From Tragulus kanchil (lineage: Eukaryota; Chordata; Mammalia; Artiodactyla; Tragulidae): a stretch of DNA of 64,000 nucleotides. Location of the stretch: positions 37,162,501 through 37,226,500 of the forward strand of contig JAIOJX010000002.1 in assembly GCA_022376925.1 (NCBI GenBank), given 5' to 3'. Of this stretch, positions 43,201 to 50,700 are shown one piece after another (positions within the stretch are counted from its first letter, which is position 1; the number at the start of each line of letters is the position of its first letter). The position numbers were made by a program, and so were the translations under genes. Under the pieces are notes generated by a model. The model was given only the letters and a program-made list of their open reading frames with translations, did not search any database and was not told the DNA's origin.

Positions 43201-45349
43201 GGCAGGCTTTTCTCTAGTTGCAGCAAGCAGCAGCTAGTCTTAGTTGTGGTGTGCAGACTTCTCACTGTGGTGGCTTCTCTTGTTGTGGAATATGGGCTCT
43301 AGGGCACTCAGGCTTCCGTAGTTGTGGCTTCCAGGCTCTAGAGCGCAGGCTCAGTAGTTGTGACATATGGGCTTGGTTGTTCTGAGGCCTGCCAGATCTT
43401 CCCGGATCAGGGATCGAAGTGTCTTCTGCACTGGCAGATGAACTTTTGTGTGTGTGTGCGTGGCCACTTTCATTGGTCCTTCATTTATTTATGTTTATCC
43501 ATCTTTGTTCTTTGACCTGTGTGGGTCTCCCATCGCAGTGGTCCCTCCTATAGCAGAGCACCGGCTCTGGGCTCATGCGCTCCAGAGTGCTGGCTCATAA
43601 CTGGACACACTGGTCCAGTCGCTCTGCGGCACGTGGAATCTTCCCATGCCAGGGACCGAACCGGTGCCTCTTGCACTGCAAGGCGGACTCTTTACCCACT
43701 GGACCACCAGGGAAGCCCTGGCAGGTGGATTTTTAACCACAGAGCCACCAGGAAAGCTCAGAGGATATCTGTTAAATGAATGAATTCTGATCCCTGATTG
43801 TGCCCACGTGCTGACACAATCTCAAATTTGCCAGTCCCTGTGCCCCCATGGGTCAGAAAATGGAAGGTTATACCTACTTTTCTAGGCTGTTAGTCCTGGG
43901 CACAGATGGGGAGAGATCCACACAGGTCCCGAGGAGGCTCTGGAAACCCGAAGTAGTTCAGGGAAAGGGAACACATCACACACTCCATCAGATACTCACT
44001 CTGCAGGCATCCGAGTGGCCAGTGTGGTCCTTGCTCTGTTCACCATCTGAGGATCTAGGTTCCAGTGACGGACAAGAGTTCCTGTTCTTGTGGAGATGGG
44101 GGAGGGGGAAGGAGAGAGGAGAGAGGGAACAACCAAACAAAAAAGTAAAGTAAAAGAAAGATATTCTGGGACTTCCCTGGTGGTCCGGTGGGTAAAGAGT
44201 TTGCCTTGCAATGCAAGGGGCACTGGTTTGATCCCTGGCTTGGGAAGGTCCCACACATCGCGGAACAGCTGGACCAGTGTGTCCAATTACGACCCAGTGC
44301 TCTGGAGCACATGCGCCCAGAGCTGGTGCTCGGCAACAAGAGAGGCCATTGTGATGGGAGGCCCACCCAGGCCAAAGAATAAAGATGGATGAAAACAAAT
44401 ATATAAAAAACCAATAAAAGAGGCCAAAAATTAAAAAAAGAGAGAGAGAGAGAGAGAAAGATATTCTGGGTGGTTGTCAGTGCTATGAAGGCATATAAAG
44501 CAGAAGGAATTTCAGGGCAGGAGGTGGAGGAGTTCTGGTGGAGTTTAAGTATCATGATGGCCCATGTGGAGAAGGGAACAACTGACCAGAGACCTGAAGC
44601 CGGCGAAGGCAGGAGCACCTGGCCACCTCAGGCTGTCCCCCTGAGGGACCAAGAGCACAGGGCCGTCTTCTTGACCCCACTCCTAGGACAAGTCTCCAGT
44701 TGGGTGACTCTGCCCCTCCTTGTCCTTCAGGTTGAATGCCAGGATAGACAAGGTCAGAGTGTCGGGAGCTGCAGGCAGGGTGGAGAAGGTGGACAGTCTT
44801 AGTTGGCTCTCACTAAAGCCCTGAGGAGCGATTGCATGGACTCCTCCCAGCTGTCCCAGAAAGAAGGGTCATGACTTGTTTTGACAGTGGGAGGAGCTGT
44901 GTATCAAGAGCCCACTAGCCCTGGGAGCAACAGAGAAAGGGTGCAAGGCAGACTCTAGACTCCTGGAGATGACACGCTTCCTGCCAATCTCAAACGAGTG
45001 TAGTCAGGCTTGAGACGGACCACGGAAGTGAATGAACAATGTGAATAAAGCAAGAAGAGTCACAGAGACCCTGAGCTGGCATCCTCCCCTGGGGTGGACG
45101 AGTCCCGAGTGATCACGAGCCAGGGACGATCAGGTGGGCGTGAGTGAATGTCACCTTCTACAGCAAGTCCATGCCCTGCTTTTCAGCAGAGCTGGGAAAG
45201 AAGTCCCACCAATGATAACCAAGAATGTTTCCTCTTGTGTTCTCTTTAGCATCTTGCCAGTCAAGCTGGGGCTGCTTATCGGTGATTACATGGGGGCCTT
45301 AAATTTAATGGATGGTTTCATTGGCCCCAAGAAGAAAACTGAAGACTGA
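30927..45349 (+). CDS. SDR16C5: SDR16C5, epidermal retinol dehydrogenase 2 (RDHE2), complete coding sequence in six exons
   Basis: Join 30927-31253, 35466-35597, 38382-38481, 39989-40133, 41767-41892 and 45250-45349 (930 nt) to give 309 residues plus stop, the length I recall for human SDR16C5. Visible parts in order: hydrophobic N-terminal membrane segment (about 8-29), NAD(P)-binding TGAGGGLG (44-51), Asp69 at the end of strand beta-2 (suggests NAD preference), NNAG (122-125), and catalytic tetrad Asn147, Ser175, Tyr188, Lys192. The enzyme oxidises retinol to retinaldehyde, the rate-limiting step towards retinoic acid, at the ER and lipid-droplet surface (family knowledge). All splice sites are GT-AG and phases agree throughout. 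Extra copies of exons 2 and 3 at 32055-32373 and 36549-36680 come from tandem duplications and are left out of the model. Transcription starts in the CpG-rich block near 27 kb. Confidence 0.95.
31470..31590 (+). mobile_element. MIR-like remnant (copy at about 32590-32710)
   Basis: GTGACTTGCCTGAGAGGCAC and GGCAGCTCTGCCGCTGGGAT fit a MIR core. A second MIR-like stretch lies at 31685-31800. Confidence 0.5.
32055..32373 (+). pseudogene. Truncated, frameshifted copy of SDR16C5 exon 2
   Basis: The copy starts inside codon 3, so it lacks the splice acceptor, the ATG and the first residues. It is preceded by about 23 nt of filler. One C is missing from the CCC of the Phe-Pro-Lys codons (TTCCCG in the intact copy near 31011, TTCCG near 32132), breaking the frame between the membrane segment and the cofactor motif. 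The donor after 32373 is intact. It cannot encode a usable exon. Confidence 0.85.
33154..34899. other. SDR16C5 intron 2, unique
   Basis: The longest stretch of the window free of recognisable young SINEs (1.7 kb). No protein resemblance; it may contain regulatory sequence, but no site can be named. Confidence 0.4.
34900..35074 (-). mobile_element. Bov-tA SINE, minus strand, diverged
   Basis: GGTTTCAGTCATGTCCTACT and GGGATCGAACCTGGGTC. Internal deletions; the head end is lost. Confidence 0.8.
35130..35370 (+). mobile_element. Tigger1 5' region remnant
   Basis: GCAAATTGAAGGTTTGGAAC, CTTTGAGCAATTCTTATC and GTTCTGGTGATCTGTCACC match the 5' untranslated region of Tigger1 in order. It precedes SDR16C5 exon 3. 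Confidence 0.7.
35466..35597 (+). CDS. SDR16C5: SDR16C5 coding exon 3 (NNAG and catalytic Asn)
   Basis: 132 nt in phase 0, residues 110-153. It contains NNAG (122-125), which stabilises the central beta-sheet, and the DVNFKAH segment with tetrad Asn147. The acceptor is TTCAG and the donor GTAAGT. It is duplicated at 36549-36680; either copy would splice in frame. Confidence 0.95.
35670..35872 (-). mobile_element. Bov-tA SINE, minus strand (copy at 36753-36955)
   Basis: GTTAGTCGCTCAATCATGTC to CATCTGAGCCACAGTGGG, starting about 70 nt after the SDR16C5 exon 3 donor. Confidence 0.92.
36251..36451 (-). mobile_element. BovB fragment, minus strand (copy at 37334-37536)
   Basis: CATCAGTCCTTCCAATGAAT and TTTAGGATTGACTGGTTTGA, typical BovB. 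The tandem junction of duplication 8 lies at its end. Confidence 0.85.
36549..36680 (+). pseudogene. Second copy of SDR16C5 exon 3
   Basis: Apparently identical to 35466-35597, with acceptor and donor intact. Because the exon is 132 nt and phase 0, a transcript containing both copies would stay in frame but repeat 44 residues of the Rossmann fold, including NNAG. That is structurally implausible, so I treat it as a duplicate, probably from assembly. Confidence 0.8.
37537..38381. other. AT-rich intron 3 sequence
   Basis: AT-rich, with no repeat family or conserved motif that I recognise. Confidence 0.6.
38382..38481 (+). CDS. SDR16C5: SDR16C5 coding exon 4 (catalytic Ser)
   Basis: Acceptor CTTCTTAG, 100 nt, donor GTAAGA. 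It encodes [20 protein letters not shown] and then [13 protein letters not shown]. Ser175 of SSSAG lies 13 residues before the catalytic Tyr188, the usual spacing. The exon ends one base into the Asp187 codon. Confidence 0.95.
38715..38845 (+). mobile_element. L1 3' end fragment
   Basis: GAGACTAACACAACATTGCA and ATTATCCTCCAATTTTAAA: artiodactyl L1 3' UTR and end. Confidence 0.75.
38964..39056 (+). mobile_element. CHR-type SINE head fragment
   Basis: GGGACTCCCCTGTGGTCCAG to GGGAACTAAGACCTCACATG, broken off where the next SINE begins. Confidence 0.75.
39057..39248 (-). mobile_element. Bov-tA SINE, minus strand
   Basis: CAGTCGCTGAGTCATGTCTG to GAGCCACCAGGAGAGCCC. Confidence 0.88.
39360..39603 (-). 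mobile_element. CHR-type SINE, minus strand
   Basis: T-tract, AGAGCGCAGGCCCTAGAG, CAGCATGTGGGATCTTAATT and GGACCACCAGGGGAGCC head. Confidence 0.85.
39989..40133 (+). CDS. SDR16C5: SDR16C5 coding exon 5 (YxxxK active site)
   Basis: Acceptor CTTTTCAG, 145 nt, donor GTAAGC. It opens with DYCASK (Tyr188, Lys192) and continues through [12 protein letters not shown] and GLFEGCTTG, the Pro-Gly motif region of classical SDRs. It is the paralogous counterpart of the SDR16C6 exon at 616-760, of identical length and phase. Confidence 0.95.
40583..40782 (+). mobile_element. Bov-tA SINE
   Basis: GATGCGGGAGACATC, GGAAGATCCCCTGGAGGAG, GACACAACTGAAGTGAC. It directly abuts an inverted Bov-tA. Confidence 0.88.
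40783..40970 (-). mobile_element. Bov-tA SINE, minus strand
   Basis: ACTCTGTGTGACCCCCTGG to GGAAGAACCACCTGGG; forms a close inverted pair with 40583-40782 in SDR16C5 intron 5. Confidence 0.88.
41023..41371 (-). mobile_element. CHR-type SINE, full length, minus strand
   Basis: T-rich tail, GCAGGCTCTTCTCTAGTTGC, repeated CACATGGGCTCC units and CTACGTGGGAAGCCC head. Confidence 0.88.
41388..41713 (-). mobile_element. CpG-rich tRNA-derived SINE with strong G-quadruplex tail motif
   Basis: Flanked by the 12-nt target-site duplication CTTTAATTTCTT (41376-41387 and 41714-41725). Six G-runs of 3-5 lie at 41415-41447, and the B-box region reads GGTTCAATCCC on the minus strand. It ends about 50 nt upstream of SDR16C5 exon 6. 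Confidence 0.92.
41767..41892 (+). CDS. SDR16C5: SDR16C5 coding exon 6
   Basis: Acceptor CCCCTGCAG, 126 nt, donor GTAACA (weaker than consensus). It encodes [20 protein letters not shown], then [13 protein letters not shown] and a hydrophobic IYMVSFLK end. The last bases fall inside a tandem duplication; the duplicate near 43015-43028 carries only the exon's final ~14 nt plus the donor. Confidence 0.93.
42003..42600 (-). mobile_element. CHR-type SINE interrupted by a CpG-rich SINE (copy at about 43139-43740)
   Basis: The CHR body runs to CTTCTGCACTGGCAGATG. A CpG-rich SINE (42311-42578) then intervenes, and the CHR head resumes at CTGGCAGGTGGATTTT...GAGCCACCAGG. The imperfect CTGGCAG(A/G)TG flanks are the target-site duplication. 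Confidence 0.85.
42311..42578 (-). mobile_element. CpG-rich tRNA-derived SINE nested in CHR SINE (copy at 43450-43718)
   Basis: CTGTGTGGGTCTCCCATCGC to GGACCACCAGGAAGCCC. The tail borders a (GT)n tract. The two tandem copies differ by several substitutions and small indels only in this element. Confidence 0.88.
44171..44455 (+). mobile_element. CpG-rich tRNA-derived SINE
   Basis: Perfect 15-nt target-site duplication GAAAGATATTCTGGG (44156-44170 and 44456-44470); the tail ends in (GA)n. Confidence 0.92.
44471..45249. other. Unique intron 6 sequence
   Basis: Non-repetitive, moderately GC-rich intron sequence up to the last SDR16C5 exon. An open frame at 44470-44802 shows no family resemblance. 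Confidence 0.5.
45250..45349 (+). CDS. SDR16C5: SDR16C5 coding exon 7 and stop
   Basis: Acceptor TTCTCTTTAG ends at 45249. The split Ser codon (AG|C) continues as [20 protein letters not shown], then [12 protein letters not shown] and TGA at 45347-45349. The hydrophobic helix and basic tail match the family C-terminus. Confidence 0.93.
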
Positions 45350-45596
45350 CTCCATGGCTGGCATCCCCAGGTACCCACTGTCACACACATTGGTTTCAGT
45401 GAAGAAGTATCTGTCCCACAGAAATGGTGCTTGGAAACCAAAAGTGTTATTCTTCATCTGCTATCTGGACTAGTATTTGCAACCAAGGTCTCTGAAAAGA
45501 ATACTGTGCTCTGCTTTTCTGTTGAGATTTTTAAATTTAGAAAGAAAAAAAAAAAACATTTTTGTGGCTTGCTTGCAACTGCTGTGGAAGTGATTG

Positions 45597-46209
45597 TCAT
45601 TGTTTTAGTCTCTAAGTCATGTCCGACTTTTTGTGAGCCGGTGTGTGGAAGAGAGGTGATCTGCTCTCTTGTGAAGATGATGGCTTTGGCCTTTGGGGCG
45701 ATGGCTCAGAGGCAGGGGTCTGTGGCTAAGCCTGCACTGGACAGGGGAGGTGAAGACTGAGAAGCAGAGTGTGTGGAAGTGGGGCGCCCTGAGGACACAG
45801 AGCTCTGGGCTCCCCATCACCTCATTCTCAGCCTGCGCCTTGTTGAAGCTGTGCCACCTGGTATAGAAAGGTCGGTGTCCCACGTCCTCCTCCCCACACC
45901 TGTGCTTGTCTCTGCAGCCTGGGCACTCCCAGAGCCAGCGCCAGTCCTGCTGGAGGCTCCCCAGGGCCACCGTGTCAAGGAGCTTTCCTGCACATTCCCT
46001 GCATGAGCCAGGGGAACTCTTCCGCAACCCCAGGGAGACTGTCATCCGCCAGGCTCCTCTGTCCATGGAATTCTCCAGGCAAGAATACTGGAGTGGGGTA
46101 CCATGCCCTCCTCCAGGACATCTTTTTGACCCAGGGATTGAATCCACATCTCTTACATCTCCTGCATTGGCAGGGGGCTTCTTTACCAGTAGCACCACCT
46201 GGGAAGCCC
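45597..46209 (-). mobile_element. Bov-tA SINE split by about 396 nt of unrelated sequence
   Basis: The 3' part is at 45597-45640 (TAGTCTCTAAGTCATGTCCG) and the remainder at 46036-46209 (CGCCAGGCTCCTCTGTCC to CACCACCTGGGAAGCCC). The gap between them in Bov-tA consensus is only a few bases, so the intervening GC-rich 396 nt behave like an insertion. It lies in the SDR16C5 3' UTR region. Confidence 0.65.
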
Positions 46210-46326
46210 AGTAATCCTGGACCAAACTCTAAATAGGATCATGTTTCCTTCCTAGAAGAGACCCCAAAAGGATTGCGTTTGACCCTGAAGAAATGACCTT
46301 CTCCTGAGTTAGATGAACTGTTCTCT

Positions 46327-46332
46327 ATTAAA
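46327..46332 (+). terminator. Candidate polyadenylation signal ATTAAA of SDR16C5
   Basis: The commonest variant signal, 0.98 kb after the stop codon; the GTGGGTCATTTTCAGGTG stretch that follows may act as a GT-rich downstream element. Other ATTAAA/AATAAA-like sites exist, so the choice is tentative. Confidence 0.35.
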
Positions 46333-46379
46333 CCAGAAACCATTCCTGTGGGTCATTTTCAGGTGTTTCATTTAGTATT

Positions 46380-46640
46380 TACAGTTGGGTTTCTCGTGAG
46401 GTGTTTTTTTTCTCTCAGAACAAACGATTTTATCCATTTGTATTCATCAGGGCCGCCTTCAGATGTACTGTATGCTTAGAGTTTAATCGACTGGCCAACT
46501 GTTTTCACGCTCTGGAGATTAGCTATAGAAGCAAGATTAAAAGAAATGTGTTAATTACCATAGCTCTGGAGTTCCCTCCCGAGCAGTAGAAGGCACCTGC
46601 CTTGCAAGAGAAACAGCAGCCTTTGTCTCCTACCTTTATC
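46380..46640. other. Unassigned non-repetitive sequence
   Basis: No repeat family recognised. The even composition is compatible with a conserved non-coding element, but this cannot be judged from one species. Confidence 0.25.
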
Positions 46641-46944
46641 CTTGGGAGAGCAGTGACAGATGAGGAGCTGCTTGGGAGACCCTGTGAGAGTCATCTTGGG
46701 GAAAGATGCAGGGAACATGGCGTCTAGAATCCATCATCAACTGATTTTTCCTGAGCTGCCTGCAGAGTTCTGGCAACTCTGCCCTTGTATTTCCTTTCCC
46801 TTCAGAAAACCTTTTTTTTAAAAAAAAAAAAAAACTCATTTTTCATAAAATGAGCCCACAAAGACATTTTCCTTTTGCAAAGATGGGTGATTCTTTCCAA
46901 TCTTCCAAAGCAACTGCACCTTCTTTGTTTAAAATATTTTGTTC

Positions 46945-47165
46945 AGGCTTCTCAAGTGGCACTAATGGTAAAGAGTCCATCTGCCAATGCAGGAGATACA
47001 AGAGATGCAGGTTTGATCTCTGGGCTGCAAAGATCTCCCAGAAAAGGAAATGGCAGCCCACTCCAGGATCCTTGCCTGGAGAATCCCATGGACAGAAGAG
47101 CCTGGTAGGCTACCTTTCATGGTATCACAAAGAGTCCCACACAACTGGACAGACACACATACATC
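46945..47165 (+). mobile_element. Bov-tA SINE (copy at 48050-48270)
   Basis: GGCTTCTCAAGTGGCACTAA head, ATCCCATGGACAGAAGAGCC body and an ACAACTGGACAGACAC end. Confidence 0.9.
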
Positions 47166-47261
47166 CAATGGTTACATAAACTGGAGAGATACTGGACTAA
47201 AATAGTTTGTTTTTTACTTTTTTGTTGGAAAGAAAATTCTTTAACAAAGTAAGGCTTTTGC

Positions 47262-47309
47262 AAAAAAAAAAAAAGAAAGAAAGAAAGAAAAAAAAAGAAA
47301 GAAAAAAAC
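47262..47309. repeat. A-rich / (GAAA)n tract (copy at 48367-48420)
   Basis: Low-complexity purine tract whose length and unit pattern differ between the tandem copies. Confidence 0.9.
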
Positions 47310-49289
47310 AGGCCTTAATAAAAAAAAATCATATTATGTGTTCAAAAAAAAAAACCTTATTTTATGACAGTAAAAACAATAGCTCATATTTATCATGCCT
47401 GGCACGAAGCTCTTCACTTTATACATGTCATTCATTTAATGAGGATCATAGGGGTATTTGGTGGATGCATTTTATTTCACAATGGTGACATCCTCCTCAG
47501 GAACCTGCATTCAGAGGATCAAAGACCCACTTACACCCAGCAACTGCTGTGCCAAATCCTTGGCTAACAAGGTTAATTAAGAGTGAGGCACAATATTGCT
47601 CCCATATTACAATTCCAGACGCGTAGATTCCAGGGGACTGTCTCTTTAACTGAAGAATAAAAAAGAGGCTCTAAGGGGCTTTGGTAGAACAAAGGTCTGG
47701 GGCACAGCGGGCACCCAGCACCTCGTAACAGCATTAACAGCAATTATTTCTAATTGGAGTGCATCTTGGCTGGACCACTCCAGAGGCCTGAAATTCAATT
47801 GTGGTTTTACAGTACCCATACAATTGTCTAAATGAACTCAGATCTACTCAAAGCGCTCAGAGGAGAAGAGAACAAGACATAAATTAGAAGATTCTAAAGG
47901 GTGATAAATACCAAGGTGGTTTAACACCACTGGGGAGCTCGTGTCCTCAGTGAGTGTTGGCTCGCTGTTTCCCCCTGAAATTTTGCAAAGAGGGTTTCTT
48001 TCCAATCTTCCAAAGCAACTGCACCTTCTTTGTTTAAAATATTTTGTTCAGGCTTCTCAAGTGGCACTAATGGTAAAGAGTCCATCTGCCAATGCAGGAG
48101 ATACAAGAGATGCAGGTTTGATCTCTGGGCTGCAAAGATCTCCCAGAAAAGGAAATGGCAGCCCACTCCAGGATCCTTGCCTGGAGAATCCCATGGACAG
48201 AAGAGCCTGGTAGGCTACCTTTCATGGTATCACAAAGAGTCCCACACAACTGGACAGACACACATACATCCAATGGTTACATAAACTGGAGAGATACTGG
48301 ACTAAAATAGTTTGTTTTTTACTTTTTTGTTGGAAAGAAAATTCTTTAACAAAGTAAGGCTTTTGCAAAAAAAAAAAAAGAAAGAAAGAAAGAAAAAGAA
48401 GAAGAAAGAAAGAAAAAAACAGGCCTTAATAAAAAAAAATCATATTATGTGTTCAAAAAAAAAAACCTTATTTTATGACAGTAAAAACAATAGCTCATAT
48501 TTATCATGCCTGGCACGAAGCTCTTCACTTTATACATGTCATTCATTTAATGAGGATCATAGGGGTATTTGGTGGATGCATTTTATTTCACAATGGTGAC
48601 ATCCTCCTCAGGAACCTGCATTCAGAGGATCAAAGACCCACTTACACCCAGCAACTGCTGTGCCAAATCCTTGGCTAACAAGGTTAATTAAGAGTGAGGC
48701 ACAATATTGCTCCCATATTACAATTCCAGACGCGTAGATTCCAGGGACTGTCTCTTTAACTGAAGAATAAAAAAGAGGCTCTAAGGGGCTTTGGTAGAAC
48801 AAAGGTCTGGGGCACAGCGGGCACCCAGCACCTCGTAACAGCATTAACAGCAATTATTTCTAATTGGAGTGCATCTTGGCTGGACCACTCCAGAGGCCTG
48901 AAATTCAATTGTGGTTTTACAGTACCCATACAATTGTCTAAATGAACTCAGATCTACTCAAAGCGCTCAGAGGAGAAGAGAACAAGACATAAATTAGAAG
49001 ATTCTAAAGGGTGATAAATACCAAGGTGGTTTAACACCACTGGGGAGCTCGTGTCCTCAGTGAGTGTTGGCTCGCTGTTTCCCCCTGAAATTTAATCCTT
49101 ATGAAGCCATGATCAAGAGCCCAACACCTGAAGAAGCCTCAGGACTCAAAAGGCAGGAGACAAGGGCTATCCCCAGGCGTGGGCACCCTGCCCTCCAGAT
49201 GGCATCATCTCACATCGTGTGAGGAAGAACTCTTGGTCTTCAAAGGAGTTTGGCTGGGGAAGGGGTGCGACCACGTGTTTTGCGGTTTT

Positions 49290-49477
49290 TTGACTTGATT
49301 TTTATTTTTTTAATATTTGTTTTTATCGTCTATTTGTTTGGCTGTGCCAGATCTTAGCTGTGGCATGCGGGATATTTAGTTGCAGTAGGTGGGATCTAGT
49401 TCCCTGACCAGGAATCAAACCCCGACCCCTTATATTGGGAGCCCAGCATCTTAGCCACTGAACCATTAGGGAAATCC
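49290..49477 (-). mobile_element. CHR-type SINE, minus strand (copy at 50366-50553)
   Basis: TTTGGCTGTGCCAGATCTTA, GTTCCCTGACCAGGAATC and GAACCATTAGGGAAATCC. Confidence 0.82.
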
Positions 49478-49499
49478 TGGCTTGGTGTTTACACTGGAA

Positions 49500-49870
49500 T
49501 GCTGATTAGTCAACTCTGTTCAAGTTGCCATGACAAAATAGCACAGACTGAAGGGCCTAACCACAGACCTTTATTTTCTTGAAGTTCTGGAGGCTGACAG
49601 TCCAAGATCAAGGTGCTGGCAGGTACAGTTTCTGGTGAGGGCTCTTCCTGGCTTGTGGTCAGTGCTCTACTCACTGTCCTGATGTGGTCTTTCTTCTGTG
49701 TGCGGCCACAGAGAGAGACCATGCTCTCCCTACAAGGGCACTGATTCTATCAGGAGGGCCCTACCCTCATGAGCTAATTGACCCTAGTTACCTCCCGAAG
49801 ACTCCGTCTCCACATATCATCACTCCAGGAGTTAGAGCTTCCAACAGCACATCCAATCAGCCAACATCAG
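49500..49870. mobile_element. Ancient mammalian interspersed repeat (copies at about 50576-50946 and from 51799)
   Basis: TTCTGGAGGCTGACAGTCCA, CAAGATCAAGGTGCTGGC, TCTGGTGAGGGCTCTTCCTG and ACCCTCATGAGCTAATTG are a familiar old repeat pattern across mammals. I cannot assign its class with confidence. Confidence 0.45.
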
Positions 49871-50700
49871 TCCCATGAGTGAACCAGCCTGCAACAGAGG
49901 CTGAATGTGGTCCCTGATTTGTACTGCATGAGACAGCTAACGATCACTGGCTAGATCACTTTGGAAAAGGATCAAGACAGGTGTTGGTGTCAAATGGCTG
50001 TGTATCTTCTTCTCGGACAGAACCCACAGTTCACCTCAAAGCGCTCAGAGGAAGAGAACAAGACATAAATTAGAAGATTCTAAAGGGTGATAAATACCAA
50101 GGTGGTTTAACACCACTGGGGAGCTCGTGTCCTCAGTGAGTGTTGGCTCGCTGTTTCCCCCTGAAATTTAATCCTTATGAAGCCATGATCAAGAGCCCAA
50201 CACCTGAAGAAGCCTCAGGACTCAAAAGGCAGGAGACAAGGGCTATCCCCAGGCGTGGGCACCCTGCCCTCCAGATGGCATCATCTCACATCGTGTGAGG
50301 AAGAACTCTTGGTCTTCAAAGGAGTTTGGCTGGGGAAGGGGTGCGACCACGTGTTTTGCGGTTTTTTGACTTGATTTTTATTTTTTTAATATTTGTTTTT
50401 ATCGTCTATTTGTTTGGCTGTGCCAGATCTTAGCTGTGGCATGCGGGATATTTAGTTGCAGTAGGTGGGATCTAGTTCCCTGACCAGGAATCAAACCCCG
50501 ACCCCTTATATTGGGAGCCCAGCATCTTAGCCACTGAACCATTAGGGAAATCCTGGCTTGGTGTTTACACTGGAATGCTGATTAGTCAACTCTGTTCAAG
50601 TTGCCATGACAAAATAGCACAGACTGAAGGGCCTAACCACAGACCTTTATTTTCTTGAAGTTCTGGAGGCTGACAGTCCAAGATCAAGGTGCTGGCAGGT

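Larger units (their letters stand above)
41877..44134 (+). repeat. Tandem duplication 9 (41877-42990 / 43015-44134, period 1136-1139)
   Basis: Starts at the very end of SDR16C5 exon 6. Copies differ mainly inside the embedded CpG-rich SINE (42448-42535 versus 43584-43673). About 24 nt at the junction re-use nearby sequence (TGTTCTTGTG). Confidence 0.92.
46873..49093 (+). repeat. Tandem duplication 10 (46873-47980 / 47981-49093, period 1105-1111)
   Basis: Copies of intergenic sequence with a Bov-tA. They differ in the GAAA-rich tract (47262-47309 versus 48367-48420), a G-run, and a few bases beside the start of copy 2. Junction microhomology is TTTT. Confidence 0.92.

Noticed and set aside
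45617..46225. 202-residue minus-strand open frame across the split Bov-tA
   Set aside because: It begins in SINE sequence and shows no domain. Considered as a possible exonised SINE, but no splice evidence.
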